DNA of 64,000 nucleotides. Source: an uncultured Prevotellaceae bacterium (GTDB taxonomy: Bacteria > Bacteroidota > Bacteroidia > Bacteroidales > Bacteroidaceae). Position 1 is the stretch's first letter. The number at the start of each line of letters is the position of its first letter. The notes beneath the pieces were generated by a model, which worked only from the letters and a program-made list of their open reading frames with translations, ran no database searches and had not been told where the DNA came from. This document shows, in pieces, positions 8,236 to 15,349 of the stretch. Location of the stretch: contig ONDA01000011.1 in assembly GCA_900316475.1 (NCBI GenBank), forward strand, positions 26,805-90,804. The letters run 5' to 3'. Made by a program: the position numbers and the translations under genes.

Positions 8236-9586
8236 AGGCGGCACAATCGTCAATGAAGGAAGGACGTTCGACGGCACCATCGTCGTCGACGGCAAGAATA
8301 TCTTATCAATTACAGAAGGCTCTACACGTCCCGATGTGCCTGTCGATGAAACGATAGACGCTTCGGGATGCTTCATCTTGCCGGGCATCATCGACGACCA
8401 CGTCCATTTCCGCGAGCCGGGACTGACCGACAAGGCCGACATCGACAGCGAGAGCCGTGCCGCTGCCGCCGGCGGTGTCACCACCTACTTCGACATGCCC
8501 AACTGCGTGCCTCAGACAACGACCCTGGAGGCTTTGGAAGAGAAGTTCCGCTTGGCGGCGCAGAAGAGTCATGTGAACTACAGCTTCTTCTTTGGCGCCA
8601 CCAACGACAATTACGACCTCTTCGGCCAGTTGGACCCTCGTCGTATTCCCGGCATCAAGCTCTTCATGGGTTCGTCAACCGGCAATATGCTCGTCGACCG
8701 CCGCGAAGCCCTTGACCGCATCTTTGCTACTGCCGGTCTGCCTATCATGGCCCATTGTGAGGACACGGCCATCATCAACCGCAATATGGCCTCGGCCAAG
8801 CAACGCTTTGGCGACGATCCCGACGTCAGGCATCACCCCGAGATACGTAGCGAGGAAGCCTGCTATGAGAGTACCCGCCTGGCCGTGGAGTTGGCACAGA
8901 AGCACCACGCCCGTCTGCATGTGGCCCACGTGACCACAGCACGCGAGCTGGAACTGTTTGGAGAGAGGAGAAGTGAAAGAGGAGAGAGGAGAGAGGAGAG
9001 AGGAGAGGGGAGAGAGATTACTGCTGAGGCTACTGTCTCGCATTTGTATTTCTCTGACCGCGACTATGCCCAGCTCGGCACGCGCATCAAGTGTAACCCC
9101 GCCATTAAGACCGAAGCCGACCGCGAAGCCTTGCAACAGGCGTTGACCGACGGCCGCATCACCGTCATCGGCACAGACCATGCGCCCCATCTTCTTTCGC
9201 AGAAAGAGGGAGGCTGTGCGCGCGCCGTCAGTGGAATGCCGATGATTCAGTTCTCGTTGGTAACAATGCTCGAACTTGTTGACCGTGGTGTCCTTTCTGT
9301 TGAGCGGCTTGTCGAACTGATGTGTCACAACCCCGCCCGTCTGTTTGGCGTCAGCCAGCGTGGCTTCCTGCGTCCCGGCTATCGTGCCGACCTGGTGCTG
9401 GTACGTCCCGGCCGTGCCTGGACCGTCACTGCAGACTGCATCATGAGCAAGTGTGGCTGGAGCCCTATGGAGGGTCACACCTTCCTGTGGCAGGTTGAGC
9501 GTACCATCTGCAATGGCCATACCGTCTACCAGCATGGGCGCGTCGATGACCGTTATATCGGAGAACCCATAAATTTTCAGCATTGA
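8219..9586 (+). CDS. pyrC: Dihydroorotase with in-frame repeat insertion
   Basis: Cyclises carbamoyl-aspartate to dihydroorotate in pyrimidine synthesis. The amidohydrolase metal motif DHVHFREPG, GGVTTYFDMPNC, HCED, the HVAHVTTA block and GTDHAPH with GMPMIQ are all intact in 455 residues. The ATG at 8219 gives the family start MKTLIEGG. Residues about 247-266 (ERRSERGERREERGEGRE) are encoded by a GAGAGGA microsatellite and lie between two conserved blocks where family members have only a short loop. The gene is followed without a gap by the MetH-activation-domain gene. Confidence 0.95.
   Translation: MKTLIEGGTIVNEGRTFDGTIVVDGKNILSITEGSTRPDVPVDETIDASGCFILPGIIDDHVHFREPGLTDKADIDSESRAAAAGGVTTYFDMPNCVPQTTTLEALEEKFRLAAQKSHVNYSFFFGATNDNYDLFGQLDPRRIPGIKLFMGSSTGNMLVDRREALDRIFATAGLPIMAHCEDTAIINRNMASAKQRFGDDPDVRHHPEIRSEEACYESTRLAVELAQKHHARLHVAHVTTARELELFGERRSERGERREERGEGREITAEATVSHLYFSDRDYAQLGTRIKCNPAIKTEADREALQQALTDGRITVIGTDHAPHLLSQKEGGCARAVSGMPMIQFSLVTMLELVDRGVLSVERLVELMCHNPARLFGVSQRGFLRPGYRADLVLVRPGRAWTVTADCIMSKCGWSPMEGHTFLWQVERTICNGHTVYQHGRVDDRYIGEPINFQH
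8960..9017 (+). repeat. GAGAGGA microsatellite inside pyrC
   Basis: About 58 nt of near-perfect GAGAGGA/GGAGAG repeats, read as Glu/Arg/Gly. The same motif, or its complement, lies in the macroglobulin gene, exbD and the RsmF-like gene. Confidence 0.9.
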
Positions 9587-10390
9587 GTGGTGAAGATTGA
9601 TTACACCATAGCCGACGTAGCCCCCTATATTAATTGGATTTACTTCTTCCATGCGTGGGGTAGCAGCAGTATGCCGCAGCAGGGTAGGACAGAGCTCCAG
9701 GCCGAAGCCGAGGAGCGTCTGCGTCGTTGTGCCGACCGCTACCGCGCCCATGCCGTTTTCGAGATCTACGATGCTTACGGCGAGGATGACGATATTGTGG
9801 TTCGAGATACGAAGTGCGAGGTGCGAGGTGCGAGAATACCTTGTCTGCGTCAACAGCAGCAAGGCAGCGAGTTTCTGTGCTTGGCCGACTTTGTCGGTAA
9901 GCAAGATAAAATTGGCGTCTTCGCCACCACCGTCGACGCAGGGATGGAAAAAGACTTCGACCCCGACCCGTATGAGCGGATGATGATGCAGCTGCTGGCC
10001 GACCGTCTGGCAGAGGCTACCGCCGAACGGCTGCATGAGCAGGTGCGGAAACACTATTGGGGCTATGCGCCCGACGAGCATCTTTCCGTCGGCGAGATGC
10101 TTCAGGAGCGTTGGCAGGGCATCCGTCCGGCCGTCGGCTATCCGTCACTGCCCGACACCAGCCTAAACTTCGTGCTCGACCGGCTCGTCAACTTGCGGCA
10201 GATAGGCATCCGCCTGACGGAGAGCGGCGCCATGAAGCCTCACGCCAGTGTCTCCGGACTGATGCTGGCTCATCCTGAGGCCCGCTATTTCAACGTCGGC
10301 AAGATTGGCGACGACCAGCTTGAGGACTATGCCCGTCGGCGTGACGTGCCTGTCGGCCTTATGCGTAAATTCTTAGGAGGAAACTTATAA
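9587..10390 (+). CDS. Stand-alone methionine synthase reactivation (MetH activation) domain protein
   Basis: It resembles the C-terminal AdoMet-binding domain of B12-dependent methionine synthase: YINWIYFFHAWG, an LQAEAEERL helix, the DYxDDDI-like segment, the helix region around DRLAEATAERLHEQVRK, and the AdoMet-binding signature GIRPAVGYPSLPD. No cobalamin- or folate-binding domains are present, so MetH would be split in this organism, with this protein reactivating the oxidised cofactor. Translation begins at GTG directly after the pyrC stop. Residues about 72-83 are repeat-encoded (KCEVRGAR). The next gene overlaps by one base. Confidence 0.85.
   Translation: MVKIDYTIADVAPYINWIYFFHAWGSSSMPQQGRTELQAEAEERLRRCADRYRAHAVFEIYDAYGEDDDIVVRDTKCEVRGARIPCLRQQQQGSEFLCLADFVGKQDKIGVFATTVDAGMEKDFDPDPYERMMMQLLADRLAEATAERLHEQVRKHYWGYAPDEHLSVGEMLQERWQGIRPAVGYPSLPDTSLNFVLDRLVNLRQIGIRLTESGAMKPHASVSGLMLAHPEARYFNVGKIGDDQLEDYARRRDVPVGLMRKFLGGNL
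9802..9835 (+). repeat. CGAGRTRCGAGG repeat inside the MetH-activation gene
   Basis: Four tandem copies of a CGAGATACGA/GTGCGAG-like unit, in frame. The same family interrupts tatD and the RsmF-like gene. Confidence 0.8.
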
Positions 10391-11364
10391 TGACGAATAT
10401 GCTGCTGATACTCTTGTCCCCCGACGCCTACCTGTGGCTGTTGGCATTGGCACTGACCGCGCTGACACTCGCCTTGTGGCTCTGCAGGCGTCGTCTGCGC
10501 CGGGGGTGGCTGCGCTGGGGACTTGCCGTCCTGCTGTCGGTCTTCTGGTGTGTCTTTATTTACGGCTCGTTTATTGGCGTTAGCCAACTGGAGATTCGTC
10601 ATGTCGAGTTCGCGTCGGAAGACCTGCCGGCGGCCTTCGACGGCTACCGCATCGTGCAGTTCAGCGATGCTCATGTGCCCACGTATACGGGCTGGCGCCG
10701 TGAACTGTTGCGTCAGGCCGTCGACAGCATCAACGCCCAGCACGGCGACCTGATAGTATTCACCGGCGACCTGCAGAACAAGGAACCAACCGAGATTGAA
10801 CCCTTCTGTTCCGAGCTGTCGCGCCTGAAGGCCAAGGACGGTGTCTATTCCGTGTTGGGCAATCACGACTATGCCATGTATCTCGATGTTGACCTCTACC
10901 AGCAGGCCCGGAATCTTGAAGCCACCGTCGACTGCGAGACCCGGGCAGGGTGGCACGTCCTGATCAATCAGCGTCACAAGATACGCCGTGGTGGCGACTC
11001 CATCTACATCGCTGGTATGGAGAACGATGGCGAGGGACGCTTCCCACAGCTTGGCGACCTCGTCTGTACGCTCCACGGTCTTTCGCGTGAGTCCTTTGTC
11101 GTCATGCTCGAACACGACCCTACATCGTGGCGCCGTAAGATTCTGCCCCACAGCCACTGTCAGCTCACCCTCAGCGGCCATACCCACGGTGGACAGTTCT
11201 CGCTCTTCGGGTGGTCGCCGGCCTCGCTCAGATGTCATGAGTATGCCGGCCTCTACTATATGGGCGACCGTGCTATCAATGTCTCCACAGGCCTCAGTGG
11301 CGTCATCCCCTTCCGCTTCGGCGTACCGCCAGAAATAGTTGTCATCACTTTACGTAAGAAATGA
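10390..11364 (+). CDS. Membrane-anchored metallophosphoesterase
   Basis: Two N-terminal membrane segments (about 10-35 and 42-65) precede a calcineurin-like phosphoesterase domain with FSDAH, FTGDLQN, LGNHDY and SGHTHGGQ metal-binding motifs (324 residues). The start codon overlaps the previous stop (TAATG) and has an unusually strong Shine-Dalgarno AGGAGG at 10376-10381, rare in this phylum. YkuE-type enzymes of this family act on lipid or nucleotide phosphates; the substrate here is not evident. The next gene overlaps by ATGA. Confidence 0.9.
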   Translation: MTNMLLILLSPDAYLWLLALALTALTLALWLCRRRLRRGWLRWGLAVLLSVFWCVFIYGSFIGVSQLEIRHVEFASEDLPAAFDGYRIVQFSDAHVPTYTGWRRELLRQAVDSINAQHGDLIVFTGDLQNKEPTEIEPFCSELSRLKAKDGVYSVLGNHDYAMYLDVDLYQQARNLEATVDCETRAGWHVLINQRHKIRRGGDSIYIAGMENDGEGRFPQLGDLVCTLHGLSRESFVVMLEHDPTSWRRKILPHSHCQLTLSGHTHGGQFSLFGWSPASLRCHEYAGLYYMGDRAINVSTGLSGVIPFRFGVPPEIVVITLRKK

Positions 11365-12119
11365 AATACCTGTATCGTCTCTATCAACTTCTGATTGGTG
11401 TTCCCGTCATCATCCTTGTCACCATCGTCACCGCCATCGAGGTTGGCGTCGGCACCACTATTGGCAACGGCCATTTCTGGGGCTATTATCCCGGCCGCTG
11501 GTGGGCCTGGATTATCCTCCGCACCCTCCTTATCCCTGTGACCGTCGAAGGTCGCGAGCATCTGGAGAAGAACCAGTCTTACGTCTTCGTGGCCAACCAT
11601 CAGGGTGCCTTCGACATCTTCCTCATCTACGGTTTCCTGGGCCGCAACTTCAAGTGGATGATGAAACGCCAGATACAGAAGATTCCCTTCGTGGGTTATG
11701 CCTGCCGAAAGTCGCACCAGATTATGGTCGACAAGCGTGGCGTCAGCAAGATTAAGAAGACCTACGACGACGCCCGCCGCATCCTGGAGCAGGGCTACAG
11801 CGTCACCGTCTTCCCCGAAGGTGCCCGCACGTTTACCGGCCACATGGGACTTTTCCGTAAGGGCGCCTTTGCGCTGGCCGACGAGCTGCAGCTGCCTGTT
11901 GTACCGCTTACCATTAACGGCTCGTTCGACATCCTGCCTCGTATGCGCGACTGGCATTTCGTCTCGTGGCATCCTCTGCGCCTCACCATCCACCAGCCCA
12001 TCTATCCAGTAGGGCAGGGGGCAGAAAACGTCAACGCCACCATGCGCCAGGCGTATGACAGCGTGATGTCAGGCTTGGTGCCAGAGTATCAGGGGTTTGT
12101 CGAGAATCTCGACCAGTGA
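11361..12119 (+). CDS. plsC: 1-acyl-sn-glycerol-3-phosphate acyltransferase
   Basis: It makes phosphatidic acid by acylating lysophosphatidate at the inner membrane. The catalytic HX4D box reads NHQGAFD, and the glycerol-phosphate binding block FPEGARTF follows; there is an N-terminal membrane helix (about 8-30). Length (252) is usual. The ATGA overlap with the phosphoesterase shows coupling. The gene ends the operon and is followed by an inverted-repeat element. Confidence 0.92.
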   Translation: MKYLYRLYQLLIGVPVIILVTIVTAIEVGVGTTIGNGHFWGYYPGRWWAWIILRTLLIPVTVEGREHLEKNQSYVFVANHQGAFDIFLIYGFLGRNFKWMMKRQIQKIPFVGYACRKSHQIMVDKRGVSKIKKTYDDARRILEQGYSVTVFPEGARTFTGHMGLFRKGAFALADELQLPVVPLTINGSFDILPRMRDWHFVSWHPLRLTIHQPIYPVGQGAENVNATMRQAYDSVMSGLVPEYQGFVENLDQ

Positions 12120-12142
12120 ATGCTCTTACGCGCACACCCGCG

Positions 12143-12494
12143 CGCGTATACGTGTGGGTTTTCAGTTTGGTGACACCTCTAACACCAACCCTGATTATCA
12201 GCAGGTTAGCGAAGGGTTTGCCCGCACCAATGCCCGCACCAATGCCCGCACCAGTGCCCACACCAAGTGTCGCACCAACCCTTTTCGCCAATGTTTCACG
12301 CTAAAGCCGAAAATCTCACGGCCGCTGGTAAAAATTTCACGGCCTCTCGTAAAAAAATATCGGCCTCTCGTAAATGTTTCACGGCCTGGCATAATCCCTT
12401 GGTGTCACCTGTTGGTGTGACACTTGGTGCTACTTACCTCGAAAAAATGTGTACTGATTTTCAGATAGTTAAGTGCCAGGTGTGAGAGGTGTGG
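12143..12494. mobile_element. Inverted-repeat, MITE-like element, copy 1
   Basis: About 350 bp directly after plsC, flanked by GGTGACACCTCTAACACC (12169-12186) and its imperfect complement at 12477-12494. Inside are three to four GCCCGCACCAAT units (about 12229-12262) and four TTTCACGGCCTCTCGTAAA-like units (12311-12388), then a GGTGTCACCTGTTGGTGTGACAC stretch. A second copy is at 37609-37994 with the same order. No protein can be supported: the open frames are repeats such as ARTNARTN. A non-autonomous transposable element or a structured RNA are the two readings. Confidence 0.7.
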
Positions 12495-12540
12495 GTATAT
12501 CATATTTTAATAGGGTAAGAAACGCCTGTTTGAATCAGAT

Positions 12541-12572
12541 TCTCCGAAGTCCTGCCACTTCGGAGATTTTTT
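12541..12572 (+). terminator. Rho-independent terminator
   Basis: Stem TCTCCGAAG/CTTCGGAGA with an 8-nt loop followed by six T residues, downstream of the element and before the decayed kinase-domain gene. Confidence 0.8.
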
Positions 12573-12605
12573 GTGTTTATTTTTGGATGATTCAGGATTA
12601 TTCCT

Positions 12606-12613
12606 TATCTTTG
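12606..12613 (+). promoter_or_regulatory. -7 box upstream of the kinase-domain pseudogene
   Basis: TATCTTTG followed by CAG, 34 nt before the ATG at 12648. The promoter looks intact although the gene is broken. Confidence 0.6.
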
Positions 12614-12647
12614 CAGACGTTAATTTAGTTAATACCTTATTTTAGAA

Positions 12648-13141
12648 ATGATGAACAATGCAGATTTTTGGGCTTCCGTCCGCGCCATCATCGCCGAGGG
12701 CTTCACGCCTGAAGGTCTGCTAATGTTGGACACTTATGCAGCAGAATTCATTAGTAGGCGGTTGGTATATCAACGATTTTCACCGCAAGAACAGCATGGC
12801 TGCGCAACGGGAGGTCATGCAAATGTCGTTGCATCCTTGCTCGCGGGAGCAGAAGCTGGCTCAGATAGCCAAGATTCGTCAGCACTCAGCGACTATGAAA
12901 GAGAGTGCCAATGCGGAGCGAAGCAGGAAGCAGCAATAGAGAAGTGGGCTTTGAACTGAGGAACCCTCGCAATTGGACTTACGCCACGCCAGACATTTAT
13001 CTGAGTGATATGCATGATGAGAATGTTATCCGTTCTGTAGCAGGCTCTATTTTTGTTGTTGACTGCGACATCCGCATCAATACGCCAGAACTTCGAAATG
13101 GCGGAACGAGGGCATTAACGACAGAGGTGTCATTTATATGA
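12648..13141 (+). pseudogene. Remnant of a putative polyvalent protein kinase-domain gene
   Basis: Frame one (12648-12959) gives an N-terminus FWASVRAIIAEGF, LDTYAAEFISRRLVYQRFS and GGHANVVASLLAGAE, which I recognise from proteins on Bacteroidales mobile elements that carry a polyvalent protein kinase-like domain. A second frame (about 12945-13138) supplies the matching C-terminus: NPRNWTYATPD, DMHDENVI and IFVVDCDIRINTPELRNGGTR. The central domain is missing, so the gene has a large internal deletion with a frameshift near 12945. The family name is from memory of such sequences and should be confirmed by search. Confidence 0.65.
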
Positions 13142-13363
13142 GATTGAAAATATATTATTAAAGGTGTAATCCATCATTAATTGACAGTGACTATGACATA
13201 GCGACAAACGAAAACGGGACGTTGTGCGGTGCCAGACGCCGCCCGCCCAAGGGGACATTTAACTCAATTTACTAACCTAATAGGAATCGAGCGTCGCCCC
13301 GTCCGCAGTCTTTTTAGATACTTGAGCTTTCGGCTCTTGTCTCTCTATCTGTGAAACCGCTAA
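13142..13363. other. Unassigned stretch in the decayed island
   Basis: No open frame or promoter can be supported. A GC-rich part (about 13215-13310) contains partly complementary blocks (ACGGGACG and CGCCCCGT) and a small GAGCTTTCGGCTC hairpin at about 13324-13336, which may be debris of an element end. Confidence 0.4.
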
Positions 13364-13522
13364 AATATTCAACGCAGGGAGCAAGCAGTTCAGAAATGGC
13401 TCAAAGATTGCAAGGGTATGCCCCTGAGTTTCAAGGACGTAAAGCATTATGGCAACATCATCTATGTGTTCCAGCAGACAGAGCGACTGATGGGTGATAT
13501 AGATAACCTAATGAAAGAATAA
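13364..13522 (+). pseudogene. C-terminal fragment of a type ISP-like DNA methyltransferase/helicase
   Basis: A 52-codon open frame bounded by a TAA at 13361 ends WLKDCKGMPLSFKDVKHY, then IIYVFQQTERLMGDIDNLMKE. This resembles the extreme C-terminus of large type ISP restriction-modification proteins (motif W-L-K-x-R/C-K-G, D-x-x-H-Y, T-x-x-L-M-x-x-I-D). No start codon or upstream domain is present, so this is a remnant. Confidence 0.55.
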
Positions 13523-13533
13523 TTGCGATATAT

Positions 13534-14330
13534 GGCAAAGAAAAGCAAGAATAAAGATACAGAGGTTATCACAAATTCTTTCCTTGAAAGCGACCAGAGG
13601 TCGAGCGGTGATAACCAACAGCTTGCGGTCACAAATTGTGACCTTAGAAGATTTAACATCACAAAATGTGATTTTAAAGAATGGACGTGGACAGCATCGT
13701 AAATTTATGCCTTACGCTTTCACTCGCAATGGTATAGGCATGCTCAGTAGCGTATTGAGGTCTGAAACGGCAGCAGATGTGAATATCCGCATTATGCGAG
13801 CTTTCACGGCGATACCGGAAATCGTGAACAATAACGTTCTGATGATGCAGCGCATCCTTAACATTGAGCAGCACCAAACGGAAACTGATGAAAAAGTTAA
13901 TCATATTATTACTACTATAGAGAAACGTCTTCCAGAGCAACAGTCTGAACAGGTTTTTGCCACGGGTTGCGTATGGGATGCATGGGCCTACGTTTCAGAC
14001 TTGGTGAGGAGTGCTAAGCAGCGGATTGTTTTGATAGACAACTTCGTGGATGACCGTGTGCTGTCTCTATTGGATAAGCGCGTGGATAATGTGGAGGCAA
14101 CGATTCACTCTCGTTACTACGACCCGTTCCTAACCGATTTGAAGAAGCACAATGAGCAGTATCGTGAAATCCAGTTCGTGCAACTGCCACAAAAGAACCA
14201 CGATAGATTCCTGATTATCGACGATGATGTCTACCTGCTTGGTGCCAGCGTGAAGGATATGGGTGTCGGCATGTGTGCAGTCACAAAGATGAAGGTGTCG
14301 CCAGAAGTGATTTTACAATTGTTGAAATAA
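13534..14330 (+). pseudogene. ORF6N-domain DNA-binding protein gene with internal deletion and frameshift
   Basis: The ATG at 13534 begins MAKKSKNKDTEVITNSFLES in one frame, but the rest of the ORF6N domain (SQIVTLEDLTSQNV, GRGQHRKFMPYAFTRNGIGMLSSVL, IRIMRAF) continues in another frame from about 13615. The usual helix-turn-helix portion (about 35 residues) is missing at the join. The C-terminal half has the common partner region FATGCVWDAWAYVSDLVRSA and LPQKNHDRFLIIDD, seen in long ORF6N proteins of this phylum and perhaps PLD-like. Translation of an N-terminally shortened product cannot be excluded, but no ATG precedes it. Confidence 0.7.
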
Positions 14331-14434
14331 GGTCCTTCACAGGAATGTTTGCTTAATATGTCAATCCAAATTGCTAGAGAGGGATGATGACTTTCCATGA
14401 ATTCAACCGTAAGCAAAGGTTGAGGGGGCGGCGA

Positions 14435-15184
14435 CTACTCGACGATGGCGGGATACTTGCGCGTCCAGCCGTCCCAGCGCAGGCGCATGACGCCGAAGAA
14501 CGCCTCGCCGAAGATGCCGCCCGACATCTTGCTGGTGCCCTCGCGGCGGTTGACGAAGATAACGGGCACCTCCTTGATTTTGAAGCCACACTTATAGGCC
14601 GTGAACTTCATCTCAATCTGGAAGGCGTAGCCCTTGAAGCGTATCTTGTCCAGTTCGATGGTCTTCAGCACGCGCCGTCGGTAGCACTTGAAGCCTGCCG
14701 TCGTGTCGTGAACCTTAAAGCCTGTCACGATGCGGACGTATTTCGAGGCGAAGTACGACATGAGCACGCGGCCGATGGGCCAGTTGACGACGTTGACGCC
14801 GCTGACGTAGCGACTGCCGATAGCCACGTCGTAACCCTCGTCAGCGCAGGCACTGTAGAGTCGTGGCAGGTCGTTGGGGTCGTGGCTGAAGTCGGCATCC
14901 ATCTCGAAAATGTAGCCGTAGTCGCGCTCCAGCGCCCATTTGAAACCGGCAATGTAGGCCGTGCCGAGTCCCAGCTTGCCGCTACGTTCCACTAAGAACA
15001 GGCGGTCGCCGAACTCGTCGCGCATCAGGCGCTTCACGATGTCGGCCGTGCCGTCGGGTGAACCGTCGTCGATGACTAAGATGTGGAAACACTTCTCCAG
15101 ACCGAAGACGGCCCGGATGATTTTCTCCATATTCTCCTTCTCGTTGTAGGTCGGAATGATAACGATACTGTCGCTCTGGTGCAT
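14435..15184 (-). CDS. Polyprenol-phosphate mannosyl/glycosyltransferase (DPM1-like)
   Basis: A soluble GT2 enzyme that transfers a sugar from a nucleotide sugar to a lipid phosphate. The GT2 core has VIIPTYNEKENM, LVIDDGSPDGT, GLGTAYIAGFKWAL and the metal-binding EMDADFSHDP, then the acceptor-side block TTAGFKCYRR and EVPVIFVNRREGTSKM. The 249 residues match DPM1-type enzymes that lack membrane anchors. It is transcribed from a box at 15205-15212 and diverges from mfd. Confidence 0.92.
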   Translation of the reverse strand: MHQSDSIVIIPTYNEKENMEKIIRAVFGLEKCFHILVIDDGSPDGTADIVKRLMRDEFGDRLFLVERSGKLGLGTAYIAGFKWALERDYGYIFEMDADFSHDPNDLPRLYSACADEGYDVAIGSRYVSGVNVVNWPIGRVLMSYFASKYVRIVTGFKVHDTTAGFKCYRRRVLKTIELDKIRFKGYAFQIEMKFTAYKCGFKIKEVPVIFVNRREGTSKMSGGIFGEAFFGVMRLRWDGWTRKYPAIVE

Positions 15185-15204
15185 AATTCTTTGTAATTTC
15201 AGTG

Positions 15205-15212
15205 CAAAGTTA
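15205..15212 (-). promoter_or_regulatory. -7 box for the DPM1-like gene
   Basis: TAACTTTG on the minus strand, about 20 nt before the start at 15184. Confidence 0.6.
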
Positions 15213-15236
15213 TTGTTTTTCTGCGAATAACTATTG

Positions 15237-15271
15237 TCCTTTAACTCCCTTTAACTCCTTTAACTCCTTTC
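15237..15271. repeat. TTTAACTCC tandem repeat in the divergent intergenic region
   Basis: Three TTTAACTCC(C) units between the two divergent promoters. Confidence 0.7.
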
Positions 15272-15302
15272 GCCCGAAAAAAAACTTAATTTTTCGCTGT
15301 GC

Positions 15303-15335
15303 TTGCAAAGAACTCCCTCTTTTTTGCTACCTTTG
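15303..15335 (+). promoter_or_regulatory. Promoter of mfd
   Basis: TTG at 15303-15305 and TACCTTTG at 15328-15335, 15 nt before the ATG, so the 5' leader is very short. Confidence 0.6.
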
Positions 15336-15349
15336 CACCGCTATAAGCA

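Noticed and set aside
8675-10081. 468-codon minus-strand frame across pyrC and the MetH-activation gene
   Set aside because: It lies antisense to two well-supported genes, spans their boundary, and has no recognisable domain.
12198-12392. Short frames in the inverted-repeat element (for example Arg-Ala-Leu-Val or Ala-Arg-Thr-Asn repeats)
   Set aside because: They only translate the internal DNA repeats, differ in frame between the two copies, and lack ribosome sites.
13595-13612. An 18-nt match (GCGACCAGAGGTCGAGCG) between the ORF6N pseudogene and cydB
   Set aside because: In cydB the bases encode conserved residues (ERSTSGRFAW). A common insertion cannot be shown; probably coincidence around a short palindrome.
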